Shown: positions 6,679 through 13,579 of the stretch, piece after piece
Numbering within the stretch: the first letter of the stretch is position 1
Layout of the letters: each line of letters begins with the position of its first letter
Source: Bacillota bacterium
GTDB taxonomy: Bacteria; Bacillota; Sulfobacillia; JAJZIM01; JAJZBP01
Reading direction: 5' to 3'
Assembly: GCA_021798855.1 (NCBI GenBank)
Contig: JAJZBP010000017.1
Coordinates: 1-13,647 of the forward strand
Length of the DNA stretch: 13,647 nt
Notes under the pieces: generated by a model
Databases searched by the model: none
Told to the model about the DNA's origin: nothing
Seen by the model: the letters and a program-made list of their open reading frames with translations, nothing else
Position numbers and translations under genes: made by a program

Positions 6679-7104
6679 TCAACCTTTTCTTGCCGTGCCG
6701 GGTACACAAAACTCCAGGCGGTACTCCTCCAGGGTCAGGCTGAGGCACCAAACGTTGACGAACAAAAGGGCGAAGGGGGCCACCAACCCGACCAGAAGCA
6801 TGGTCGAAAAGACGGCCCACAGCGGAAGCCGGTAAAAAGCGGGTTGGAGGGTCAGGACGACGATGCGGAAAAGACACGGCAGGAGAATCAGGTCGAAGAG
6901 CAGGGCGGCGACCAAGGGCGACCATAAAGCCGCCCGCGCCGAGGTCCGGCGGATGAAGGCCGCGCAGGCGGGGGACGCGGGGGCGAACCACCCCCCGCCG
7001 CTGTCCGCGTGGGCGCATTTGCCAAGCGTGTGGGACAGGGCGGGATCCGTGGCGCGGCGGTAATGGACGCAACCTCGGCAGGTTTCCTTACGGGCCGGTT
7101 GCAT
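6679..7104 (-). CDS. four-cysteine membrane protein, possible Fe-S subunit
   Basis: This 141-residue protein is not assigned to a family. Its N-terminal region has four cysteines spaced C9-x2-C12-x17-C30-x16-C47 with aromatic residues nearby (CVHY, CAAF). That arrangement resembles small HiPIP-like domains such as those in benzylsuccinate synthase accessory subunits, so iron or zinc binding is likely. Two hydrophobic segments follow, about residues 60-84 and 94-122. ATG7104 is chosen because the upstream TTG at 7182 is the -35 box of a promoter, so the longer frame cannot be transcribed from it. AAGGA lies 12 bases before the ATG, rather far. It is the first gene after the two tandem promoters and precedes the polyferredoxin gene by 70 AT-rich bases, consistent with a shared redox module. 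Confidence 0.75.
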   Translation of the reverse strand: MQPARKETCRGCVHYRRATDPALSHTLGKCAHADSGGGWFAPASPACAAFIRRTSARAALWSPLVAALLFDLILLPCLFRIVVLTLQPAFYRLPLWAVFSTMLLVGLVAPFALLFVNVWCLSLTLEEYRLEFCVPGTARKG

Positions 7105-7153
7105 GGTGTCGTTCGTTCCTTCCCAAGCGGCTTTTCCCCGATCTTCGGGAGAA

Positions 7154-7182
7154 ATTATATTGGGAGAAATTTCACAAGTCAA
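7154..7182 (-). promoter_or_regulatory. sigma-A promoter P2 of the polyferredoxin operon
   Basis: On the minus strand TTGACT (7182-7177) is followed by exactly 17 bases and a perfect TATAAT (7159-7154). Transcription should begin near 7147, giving a leader of about 43 bases before ATG7104. The spacer holds a palindrome resembling a Rex operator. Confidence 0.88.
7160..7177 (-). promoter_or_regulatory. candidate Rex or Crp/Fnr-type operator in the P2 spacer
   Basis: The minus strand reads TTGTGAA-ATTT-CTCCCAA. It matches the Rex consensus TTGTGAA-N4-TTCACAA at 12 of 14 informative positions, with one half perfect, and also fits a loose TTGTGA-N6-TCnCAA Crp/Fnr-type site. It sits between the -35 and -10 boxes, so a bound protein should repress. 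A 10-base direct repeat (GGGAGAAATT on the plus strand at 7147-7156 and 7162-7171) overlaps it. The factor assignment is an inference. Confidence 0.45.
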
Positions 7183-7351
7183 TACAATTCCTCAATCAAC
7201 AGCAAAGCAAAGGAAAAGTAAAAAAATTATTTTTGTAATTATATTATCCTTCACCGGGTGAGTCAACCGTTATTGAGGGCAAGTTGGGGGCGTCCCCCGG
7301 CGGTGGATGGAAACGGTGGGCCGTTGCCACCCGGGGTTCGAGGTCGCACCG
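7183..7351. promoter_or_regulatory. gerAB downstream region with second promoter P1
   Basis: No gene is seen here. The part next to gerAB is GC-rich and shows only weak hairpins without a T run, so no convincing terminator exists and germination-operon transcripts may read into the polyferredoxin operon. The part at 7183-7266 is AT-rich and carries promoter P1. Confidence 0.6.
7238..7266 (-). promoter_or_regulatory. sigma-A promoter P1, tandem to P2
   Basis: On the minus strand TTGACT (7266-7261), a 17-base spacer and TATAAT (7243-7238) repeat the P2 elements exactly, 84 bases further upstream. The spacer contains a different palindrome, TCACC-C-GGTGA. Transcription should start near 7231. 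No gene lies between P1 and P2, so P1 gives the polyferredoxin operon a second, longer leader. Confidence 0.85.
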
Positions 7352-8488
7352 CTAGTCGCGGACTTCGCGTCCGGGCGCCCGGGAGTTCTGCGTGTCCGCG
7401 GCCTCGAAGCGGGGCGGAAGGCCCCGCCGCCGCGCCAGGAGGATGAGGGCGCCGGGCAAGACGAAGAGGAGGAAAAGACCGACGGGCATAAGGGAAACGG
7501 AGGCCAGTTTCGGCAGGGCGTAGCGCAGGCCCCAAATCGCCAGGCAGGCGGGGATCAGGTAGGGGCGGAAACTGGTGGTTCCCAGGATCAGGTTGGCGGA
7601 CTGGGCGGCGCTCCAGACCCGGAGGGAAAGGTAGTTGATGAAGCCGAAGGTCAACCCCAGAAGGATGATCAGCCCGGGTCGGGGGAGGAGGGAGTTGGCG
7701 GAGAAACCGTAACGCAGGACCTCCACCACCGGGAAGGAATAGGCGCCGGCCAGGTGGGTGCCGATGGTGCCGACGACCACCACGTACAGGTAGGTGGTGA
7801 ACGCGCAAAACGGCAGGATGCCCTTGACGATGCTCCGGCAGGTGGTGGCCGGAGTGCGCCAGCGCATCCAGGGCCCCAGCCAGTAGATGAGGTTCAGACC
7901 GAGGTAAAGGGGAAAGGTGGCGTAGGCTCCCCCCAGCACGTCGCCCAGGGAGATGTCCGGAGGCGGCAGGGCGACCGCCGGCTGGTTGATGTTGGGGATG
8001 AGCAACAAGAGCAGGGGAACGAAGATGATGACGACGTCGACCGTGAAGACGTTGAAAAGGCGGGTGAGCACCGGCAGGTCGAACCAGGTGGCGTAGACGA
8101 CAGTGACGAGGAGGGTGAGGATGATCACGGCGGGTGGGGTGTCGGGGAGAAAGACGTCGTTCACGGCCACCTGGATGTGGGAGGTGACGGCCGCGCCCAG
8201 CGTCAGGTCCAGACCGAGGAGAAGGAGGGCGGCGGACTTGCCGGCCCACCGGCCCAGGAGGCGGGAACAGGTTTCCGCAAGGCTCCAATCGGGGAAGCGA
8301 CGGTAGAAATGGTAGGCCAAGGCCGCGGCGCCGGCGAGGGCCAGGAAGTCGAGACCCATGGACAGGACCGCCTGGCGTCCGGCGGCCTGGATCGCGGCGC
8401 TCGGGAAGGTGTAACAGGCGGGAACCATCACCGAAAAGGCGACTGCCGTGGCCAGTTGGACGTCCGAGATGACGTGGTGCTTTTCCAA
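7352..8488 (-). CDS. gerAB: GerAB-type spore germination protein (APC-family permease)
   Basis: This is the B subunit of a germinant receptor in the inner membrane of the spore, in the amino acid-polyamine-organocation superfamily, thought to bind the germinant. The 378 residues include about ten hydrophobic helices. The N-terminus (HHVISDVQLATAVAFSVMVPACYTFPS) is typical of the family, as is the region around ATFPLYLGLNLIYWLGPW. The tail is hydrophilic (RRRGLPPRFEAADTQ). The start is TTG8488, with GGGAGGTGA 4 bases upstream, 16 bases after the gerAC stop. It is last in the order A-C-B rather than the common A-B-C. Which germinant it senses cannot be read from sequence. Confidence 0.9.
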   Translation of the reverse strand: MEKHHVISDVQLATAVAFSVMVPACYTFPSAAIQAAGRQAVLSMGLDFLALAGAAALAYHFYRRFPDWSLAETCSRLLGRWAGKSAALLLLGLDLTLGAAVTSHIQVAVNDVFLPDTPPAVIILTLLVTVVYATWFDLPVLTRLFNVFTVDVVIIFVPLLLLLIPNINQPAVALPPPDISLGDVLGGAYATFPLYLGLNLIYWLGPWMRWRTPATTCRSIVKGILPFCAFTTYLYVVVVGTIGTHLAGAYSFPVVEVLRYGFSANSLLPRPGLIILLGLTFGFINYLSLRVWSAAQSANLILGTTSFRPYLIPACLAIWGLRYALPKLASVSLMPVGLFLLFVLPGALILLARRRGLPPRFEAADTQNSRAPGREVRD

Positions 8489-8504
8489 GGGGTCACCTCC
8501 CGGT

Positions 8505-9623
8505 TCAGAGTTTGGAGCTCAGGCGCAGCCCCGGCGGGGAGTAGTAGTTCAGGTCCACCCGCACCCGGATCCTGGCCCGCGGGAAGACTTTTTCCCAATC
8601 GCCCAGGCGGGTGAAGAGGGGGGGATCGGCCCAGGCCAGGTCCGCCCCCAGGCTGAAGGGGTCAACGCCCATCCGGCGGGCGGCGACCAAGGTGGCTTCC
8701 ACCTTCCGCCGGACGGCGGCGCCCGCCAGGCGGCTCAGGGCCGGGGCGAAGGGGGACAGGCTGTCCGCCATGCCCGTGGCCGTGATGTCGAGGGTGAAGG
8801 CGGGAACCCCACCGGCCACGGCCAGGAAGTGTTTCCGGCAGGAGGCGGCGATGTTGGACAGGGAAACCAGCCGCCCGCCCAGGGGGACGGCGATGCTGCC
8901 CCGCTCCTCCAGGCCATTTCCGTAGACGAAACCGTCCAGGGCCGGCCCGGACAGTACTCCGGCGAAACGGTAGTGCCGGTAGAGGGCGACCCCGCCGATG
9001 CTCAGCCGGTTGTGGGTCACCCGCAGGAAGGGCAACCAGGCGGTGGCGCCGGGGGTGTGCAGGCGGGCGAAAAACTTCCAAAAGGGCATCTGTAAGTCGG
9101 CCGGTTGACAACTGTAGCAGGTGAGCATCCGGGCCGGGTAGTAGACCGGCGGCACCTCCAAGACGTGGCTGAAGCCGACGACCGGGCGGACCGAGGGGGC
9201 GGTGGCCAGGAGGCTCGTTTGGTCCAGGTCGTTCATGTTGTTCAGGTCCGTCAGGACGTTGCGGGTCTGGGTGGGGGCGAGCCGGTCGGAGAGGACGATC
9301 AGGGTGAGCTGCCCCAGGTACAAGAAGCGGGAGAGGGAGGGCTGCACGGCGGCGACGGCCTGGCCCAGGGTGGCGGCGGTGGTAGAGGTGACGTACAGGG
9401 ACTGGGAGAGGTTGGTGGACGTCCCGCCGCTCGGTGTGGCGGGGGCCACGGCGGTGGGGAAGACGAAGGTGTAGGTCTCCTCCCCGCGCGGGCCGGGGGA
9501 GATCCCCAGCCCCAGGACGATGGCCCTTTCGTTCAGGGGGTGGTTGCCCCAGCAGCCGGCGAGGAGCGGCAGGAGAGCCAAGAGGAACAGGAGGCGGAGC
9601 GGGCGTGTCTTCTTCATTTTCAT
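8505..9623 (-). CDS. gerAC: GerAC-type spore germination lipoprotein
   Basis: This is the C subunit of a GerA-type receptor, a lipoprotein on the outer face of the spore inner membrane. The 372-residue precursor starts MKMKKTRPLRLLFLLALLPLLAGC, a signal peptide with the lipobox LAGC and lipidated Cys24. The following WGNHPLNERAIVLGLGISPG is the conserved GerAC N-terminal motif. The rest is soluble alpha/beta with no membrane helices. ATG9623 overlaps the TGA of gerAA by four bases (ATGA); no strong ribosome site precedes it, so translation is probably coupled. A second ATG two codons later is possible. Confidence 0.92.
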   Translation of the reverse strand: MKMKKTRPLRLLFLLALLPLLAGCWGNHPLNERAIVLGLGISPGPRGEETYTFVFPTAVAPATPSGGTSTNLSQSLYVTSTTAATLGQAVAAVQPSLSRFLYLGQLTLIVLSDRLAPTQTRNVLTDLNNMNDLDQTSLLATAPSVRPVVGFSHVLEVPPVYYPARMLTCYSCQPADLQMPFWKFFARLHTPGATAWLPFLRVTHNRLSIGGVALYRHYRFAGVLSGPALDGFVYGNGLEERGSIAVPLGGRLVSLSNIAASCRKHFLAVAGGVPAFTLDITATGMADSLSPFAPALSRLAGAAVRRKVEATLVAARRMGVDPFSLGADLAWADPPLFTRLGDWEKVFPRARIRVRVDLNYYSPPGLRLSSKL

Positions 9624-11320
9624 GAATGGCGCCGGGCCTGTTCCTGGCCCTGGGCATCGGCGGGGGGTGGTGGAGTGTAGGGTTCGCCCTCAGTGGTGGT
9701 GACCGGGCGCAGGTAGGAGGGACGGTGGGGATCCAGGACCAGGGGCAGGCGGACGGTGGAGTCGATCATGTCGCGCAGGCGCAGGGGGGCGTAGGGGGAG
9801 AAGTAGGGGACGCCGAAGGAGGTGAGGGAGCAAAGGTGGACCAGGATGACGACGACGGCCAACCCCAGGCCGAAGAAGCCCAGGTAGTAGGCGATGAAGA
9901 GGAGGGGGAGGGAGATGATCCGGTAGGTGCTGGTCAGGTCGAAGACGGGGCTGGTGAAGAGGGCCACGGCGGTGATGGTCATGATCACCAGCATCAGGGG
10001 GGAGACGATTCCCGCCTTGACCACCGCCGTGCCCAGGACGATGGCGCCGGCCGTGCCCAGGACGGTGTTCAGGGAACCGGGCAGGCGCAGGCCGGCTTCG
10101 ATCAGGATGCTCAGGATGACCAGCATCACCGCCACCTCCAGGATGGAGGGGAAGGGCACGCCGGCCTCGGCGCTTTGCAGGGTCAGGGTGAGTTCCAGGG
10201 GGAGGAAGTTGGGGTTCACCGACAGGACGGCGATGTAAAAGGCCGGGAAGAAGATGCCGATGAAGGTGGCGAAGCACCGGGTCAGGCGGGAGAGGGTGGC
10301 CGACCAGGCGTTGGAGTAGTAGTCCATCATGGTGACGAAGAAGTCGTTGAGGACGGTGGGCATGGTCAGGGCGAAGGGGACGCCGTCCAAAAGCACCGCC
10401 ACCTTGCCCATCAGGAGGTCCCGCGCCACCTGGTCGACGCGTTCGGTGCGCCGGACCAGGGGAAAGGGACTGTAGGGAAAGTCGGAGAGGTAGAAGATCA
10501 GGCGCTCGGTGGAATAGAGGTTCTCCACTCCCATGCGGGCCAGGCGCTCTTCAACCTGGTCCACCAGCTCGGGGTTGGCCACGTGTTCCAGGTAGAGCAC
10601 CGCCAGGGAGGAGCCGGCGGGCATGGAGGATTGGCGCAACCGCACCTGGAGGGCCGGCGAGGCGATCCGGCGGCGGACCTGGGTGATCTGGATCAGGATC
10701 GGCTCGGTGAAGGCCTCCTGGGAGCCGTTGATGGCCAGTTCCGTGGCCGGTCTGTTGATCTGCCGGAACAGGGGTTTGCTGGTGTCGAGGATCAGGGCTT
10801 TGGGCGAACCTTCCAGAAAGAGGAGGGTATTGCCGTAGTGGACCGTGGACAGGAGGGCCGGCCAGTTGTCATCGGTTTTCACGTGGCCGACGGCGACCAG
10901 GGCGTCCTTGGCCCGTTCCCAGCCGCGGGCGGGGTCGGCGGCGAAGTCCGTCGGCGAGGGGAAGTTCTGCAGGGGGATCATGACGTCCCGGTCGATCATG
11001 GCGTTGTCGGTCAGTCCCTGCAGGAAGCAAAGGAGGGCCGGCCACCCCCCCGCGCCGCCGACGCGAAAGGGGCGCAGCACCACGTCGCCCGAACGTCCGA
11101 TGCCGGCGCGCAGGCGCTTTTCGGCCGCTTCCAGGCTGCCGCCGAAAGTGTCCAGGGGCCGGGCGTCCAGGAGGGCGCCGTCGAGCTCTTCGCCCAGTTC
11201 CTGGGCCAGTTGCTTGACCTTGCCGATTTCGGCCAGGTTGGCGTACAGGTTGCCGGCGACCAAAGGCTCCACCGGGGGCCTTTTCCGCCCAGGCAGGAGG
11301 CGTTTGAGCCAGGGGGTCAA
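9620..11320 (-). CDS. gerAA: GerAA-type spore germination protein
   Basis: This is the A subunit of a spore germinant receptor in the inner spore membrane. It has 566 residues: a hydrophilic N-terminal half with the family segments GSPKALILDT (171-180), EAFTEPIL and GKVAVLLDGVPF (305-316), then a hydrophobic part with about five helices including GVPFPSILE, IEAGLRLP and SFGVPYFSPYAPL. The start is TTG11320, which overlaps the preceding TGA by four bases (TTGA) and follows GGAGGTGATC, nearly the full complement of the 16S rRNA tail. The frame is open to 11404, but that part overlaps the previous gene and has no ribosome site. Receptors of this family respond to nutrients and may form ion channels. 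Its placement behind a flavoprotein and a cytochrome is unusual. Confidence 0.93.
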   Translation of the reverse strand: MTPWLKRLLPGRKRPPVEPLVAGNLYANLAEIGKVKQLAQELGEELDGALLDARPLDTFGGSLEAAEKRLRAGIGRSGDVVLRPFRVGGAGGWPALLCFLQGLTDNAMIDRDVMIPLQNFPSPTDFAADPARGWERAKDALVAVGHVKTDDNWPALLSTVHYGNTLLFLEGSPKALILDTSKPLFRQINRPATELAINGSQEAFTEPILIQITQVRRRIASPALQVRLRQSSMPAGSSLAVLYLEHVANPELVDQVEERLARMGVENLYSTERLIFYLSDFPYSPFPLVRRTERVDQVARDLLMGKVAVLLDGVPFALTMPTVLNDFFVTMMDYYSNAWSATLSRLTRCFATFIGIFFPAFYIAVLSVNPNFLPLELTLTLQSAEAGVPFPSILEVAVMLVILSILIEAGLRLPGSLNTVLGTAGAIVLGTAVVKAGIVSPLMLVIMTITAVALFTSPVFDLTSTYRIISLPLLFIAYYLGFFGLGLAVVVILVHLCSLTSFGVPYFSPYAPLRLRDMIDSTVRLPLVLDPHRPSYLRPVTTTEGEPYTPPPPADAQGQEQARRHS

Positions 11321-12750
11321 CGGACGATCACCTCCGTGGGTCGTCCCGGTTCCCGGACCAGGGGCACCCCGGTGGCGCGGGAGGTTTCGGGGTTGAGGGC
11401 GCACAGGTGCGCCGGGGTCAGGGCGTGCAGGCTAGACAGGCCAAGGGCGCGCGCCGCCAGGACCATCTCCTGGCGGCAGGCCTCCAGGAAGTTGGCCACG
11501 GCCTGGGCCGACGCGTCCACCCTGAGCCGGCGGTTGGTAGCGGGGAAGCCGGACCAGAGGAACTTGCTCGGGGGGATGTAAAGGGAGGTCTTTTGGATGC
11601 AGGGGTGGGCCAGGGCCATGACGGCGGCCGTGCCGATGTAAACGGCGTCGGCGCCCAAAGCCATCACCTTCAGGAAATCGGCAGGATCGCGCAGTCCGCC
11701 GGCGGCGATCAGGGTGACCCGCCGGCGGGCGCCCATTCCCTGGAGGAAAGCCACGGCCCGGGGCACGGCGGTGGCGATGTCGATGCCGAAGGCGTCGGCC
11801 AGGACGGGGACGGTATGGGCGGTGCCGGCCCCGGCTCCGTCCAGGGCGACGTAATCCACCCCGGCGGCGACCACGGCCGCCAAGTCCTCCTCCAGGAGGT
11901 CGGAGGGAAGGATCTTCACTCCCACGGGGGCGCCGCCGGACAGTTGCCGCAGCAGGCGGACGCGCCCGGCCAAATCTTCGGTTGGCGGGGCGGGAACCAC
12001 CCGCTCCGCCCCTTCGCCGGATCCATCCCCGGCCAGCAGGCCGGGGAGCTGTCCGGCGGCCAGTTGCCGGTTGTGGAGGTCGGTGCGGGGGCCGGGGTAG
12101 GAAACGGTGGCCTGGGCGCCCTGTCCCAGGTGGATCTCCACGGCGTCGGCGCCGCCGATGGCCACCGGGTCGAAGGAGGGAGCGTCCGCTTTCACCTGGA
12201 CGATGTAATGGGAGGCGGCGTCCCGTTCGGGCTGGAAGAAGCCGCTTTCGCCGGAGTTGGTGGCGGTTCCGGCGGCGGTGGCGGCATGAGCCAGCGCCAG
12301 CTTGGCCTCCTTGGTCAGGGCGATGTTGTAGCCCATGGCGGAGAGCAGGATGGGGATGGCGAGGGTCAGGGGTTTGGCGGCGAGCGGGCCGATGGTGGTG
12401 GCCGTGTCCACCCGGGTCCCCTCGGCCAGGGGGCGGCGGGCGACCTGGGCCGGGCTGAAGGAGAGGTCGGTCAGGCCGGCGTGACGCCAGGGGGAGCCGA
12501 GGATGCGGGAAATGGGTTTGCCCACCTGGGTGCGCAGGGACAACTCGATCAGGCTGGGGATGGGAGTGGAGTAAAGGGTGAAGTAGAATTCGGACATGGT
12601 CGTCCACGTGGGGCGGCCGAGGAAAGCCCTGATCGCGCTCTGCACGAACCGGATGGTGAAAAGGTAGACGGCCAGGACGATCACGGCGACGTCTCCCAGG
12701 AGGAAGACGACGGCCAGGACCATTTCCCAGGAGGTGAGGATCAGTTTCAT
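11317..12750 (-). CDS. membrane-anchored glutamate synthase-like FMN protein
   Basis: This 477-residue protein has an N-terminal membrane helix (about 8-32) followed by a TIM-barrel domain like the FMN-binding, glutamate-forming part of glutamate synthase. Supporting segments are GGADAVEIHLGQGA, PVGVKILPSDLLEEDLAAVVAAGVDYVALDG, RVTLIAAGGLRDPADFLKVMALGADAVYIGTAAV and the C-terminal FLEACRQEMVLAARALG. The cysteine cluster that holds the 3Fe-4S centre in true GltB is missing: after GTAAVMALAHPC no further cysteine pattern appears. It therefore probably binds FMN and catalyses another membrane-linked redox step. ATG12750 overlaps the cytochrome stop (ATGA) and has AGGAGGT 9 bases upstream, so the two are coupled; gerAA is coupled to its end. 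The fold is confident, the substrate unknown. Confidence 0.87.
   Translation of the reverse strand: MKLILTSWEMVLAVVFLLGDVAVIVLAVYLFTIRFVQSAIRAFLGRPTWTTMSEFYFTLYSTPIPSLIELSLRTQVGKPISRILGSPWRHAGLTDLSFSPAQVARRPLAEGTRVDTATTIGPLAAKPLTLAIPILLSAMGYNIALTKEAKLALAHAATAAGTATNSGESGFFQPERDAASHYIVQVKADAPSFDPVAIGGADAVEIHLGQGAQATVSYPGPRTDLHNRQLAAGQLPGLLAGDGSGEGAERVVPAPPTEDLAGRVRLLRQLSGGAPVGVKILPSDLLEEDLAAVVAAGVDYVALDGAGAGTAHTVPVLADAFGIDIATAVPRAVAFLQGMGARRRVTLIAAGGLRDPADFLKVMALGADAVYIGTAAVMALAHPCIQKTSLYIPPSKFLWSGFPATNRRLRVDASAQAVANFLEACRQEMVLAARALGLSSLHALTPAHLCALNPETSRATGVPLVREPGRPTEVIVR
11326..11335 (-). promoter_or_regulatory. ribosome site deciding the TTG start of gerAA
   Basis: The minus strand reads GGAGGTGATC, ending 5 bases before TTG11320. 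It lies inside the last codons of the preceding gene and is among the best ribosome sites in the window. Confidence 0.8.
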
Positions 12751-13349
12751 CGTTTGCGCACCTCCTGTCGGGTGAGATAGGCCAGCCAAGCCTTGGCTTT
12801 AACCGCCGCCTGGGGAAGGATCAAACCGCTGGGGAGGTGGGGGCGGGTGCGAGCGACGGCGGAAACCAGCCGCCCTTCCACCAGGGTGGAGTGGCATTGG
12901 GTGCAGTGGTAGCCGGCGGCGTAGGTCTGCCACATGGTCAGCGTCTTCCCGTGCCGGCGAACGGGTTGGCGCCAACCGGGGACGGTCACGGCGCCTTGGG
13001 CGTTGCGGATGGGTGCGCGGTGGCAGGATAGGCAACTTGAGTCGTGCACTGTGGCGTGGATGGGAACCTGGCGCTTCCAGAAACCGTCCAGGGTGTCCAG
13101 CACGATGTGGGCGGACTGCAGGGTGGTTCCCAGGTAGCCCAACCACCCGGCGGGAGCATGGCAAAAGGCACAGGCGACGTCCCGGTGGGGGGAATGCTGC
13201 CAAGCGGCCACGATGGCCGTCATCTGATGGCAGCGGCTGCAAAACCAACGGTCTCCCGGCACGGTGGCGACCACGCTGCCGGCGCTTATGTAGATGAACA
13301 AAAGCCCGCCGGCGAGGAAGCCGGCCAGCCAGAAAAGCCGCCGGCTCAC
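12747..13349 (-). CDS. tetraheme c-type cytochrome, NapC/NrfH/NirT type
   Basis: This membrane-anchored multiheme cytochrome has 200 residues when started at GTG13349. Residues 5-29 form an N-terminal signal-anchor helix and the rest is extracytoplasmic. Four heme motifs are visible: CSRCH (37-41), CAFCH (60-64), CLSCH (106-110) and CTQCH (149-153). The spacing and the WFCSRCHQM beginning fit the NapC/NrfH family, whose members usually oxidise menaquinol and pass electrons to a partner reductase; no partner is in view. GTG13349 overlaps the TGA of the preceding gene (GTGA), matching the overlaps elsewhere in this operon. TTG13364 would add five residues and has no ribosome site. Its stop overlaps the ATG of the FMN protein. 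Confidence 0.9.
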   Translation of the reverse strand: MSRRLFWLAGFLAGGLLFIYISAGSVVATVPGDRWFCSRCHQMTAIVAAWQHSPHRDVACAFCHAPAGWLGYLGTTLQSAHIVLDTLDGFWKRQVPIHATVHDSSCLSCHRAPIRNAQGAVTVPGWRQPVRRHGKTLTMWQTYAAGYHCTQCHSTLVEGRLVSAVARTRPHLPSGLILPQAAVKAKAWLAYLTRQEVRKR

Positions 13350-13579
13350 GGGTGGGTTACCCAACCGCCCGCCAGGAGATCGTAGCCCTTGGTGAACCAG
13401 GGGAGGAAAAATTGGACGAACAGGAAAAAGGCGACGATGGAGACGAGCGCCCCCCAGGCCCCCCCCCGGACCAAGGCCCGGAAGTTGGTCCCGGAGAAAA
13501 AACCGTCGTCTTCCGGCGGGGTTGGGCGTCTTCCGGCACGGCTCGGCAGGCCGCGAGGGTTGGGACGGAAGAAATGCAT
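13346..13579 (-). CDS. small single-helix membrane protein, possibly 5'-partial
   Basis: This frame ends in ALVRGGAWGALVSIVAFFLFVQFFLPWF, one membrane helix, followed by a short tail (TKGYDLLAGGWVTHP). The N-terminal part is rich in Pro, Arg and Gly (HFFRPNPRGLPSRAGRRPTPPEDDG). ATG13579 gives 77 residues but has no ribosome site, and the frame stays open to the end of the window, so it may be the C-terminus of a larger protein. Its TGA overlaps the cytochrome start by four bases, placing it in the same operon, perhaps as a partner of the cytochrome. No family was recognised. Confidence 0.5.
   Translation of the reverse strand: MHFFRPNPRGLPSRAGRRPTPPEDDGFFSGTNFRALVRGGAWGALVSIVAFFLFVQFFLPWFTKGYDLLAGGWVTHP

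Noticed and set aside
7105..7182. TTG7182 as start of the four-cysteine protein
   Set aside because: The TTG is the first three bases of the P2 -35 box, upstream of the expected transcription start.
7307..8614. 435-residue open frame on the plus strand
   Set aside because: It is antisense to gerAB and has a Gly/Glu/Asp-rich composition without motifs.
9626..11581. 651-residue open frame on the plus strand
   Set aside because: It is antisense to gerAA and the FMN protein and is rich in Gly, Asp, Gln and His with no domain; it is a by-product of high GC in the wobble positions.
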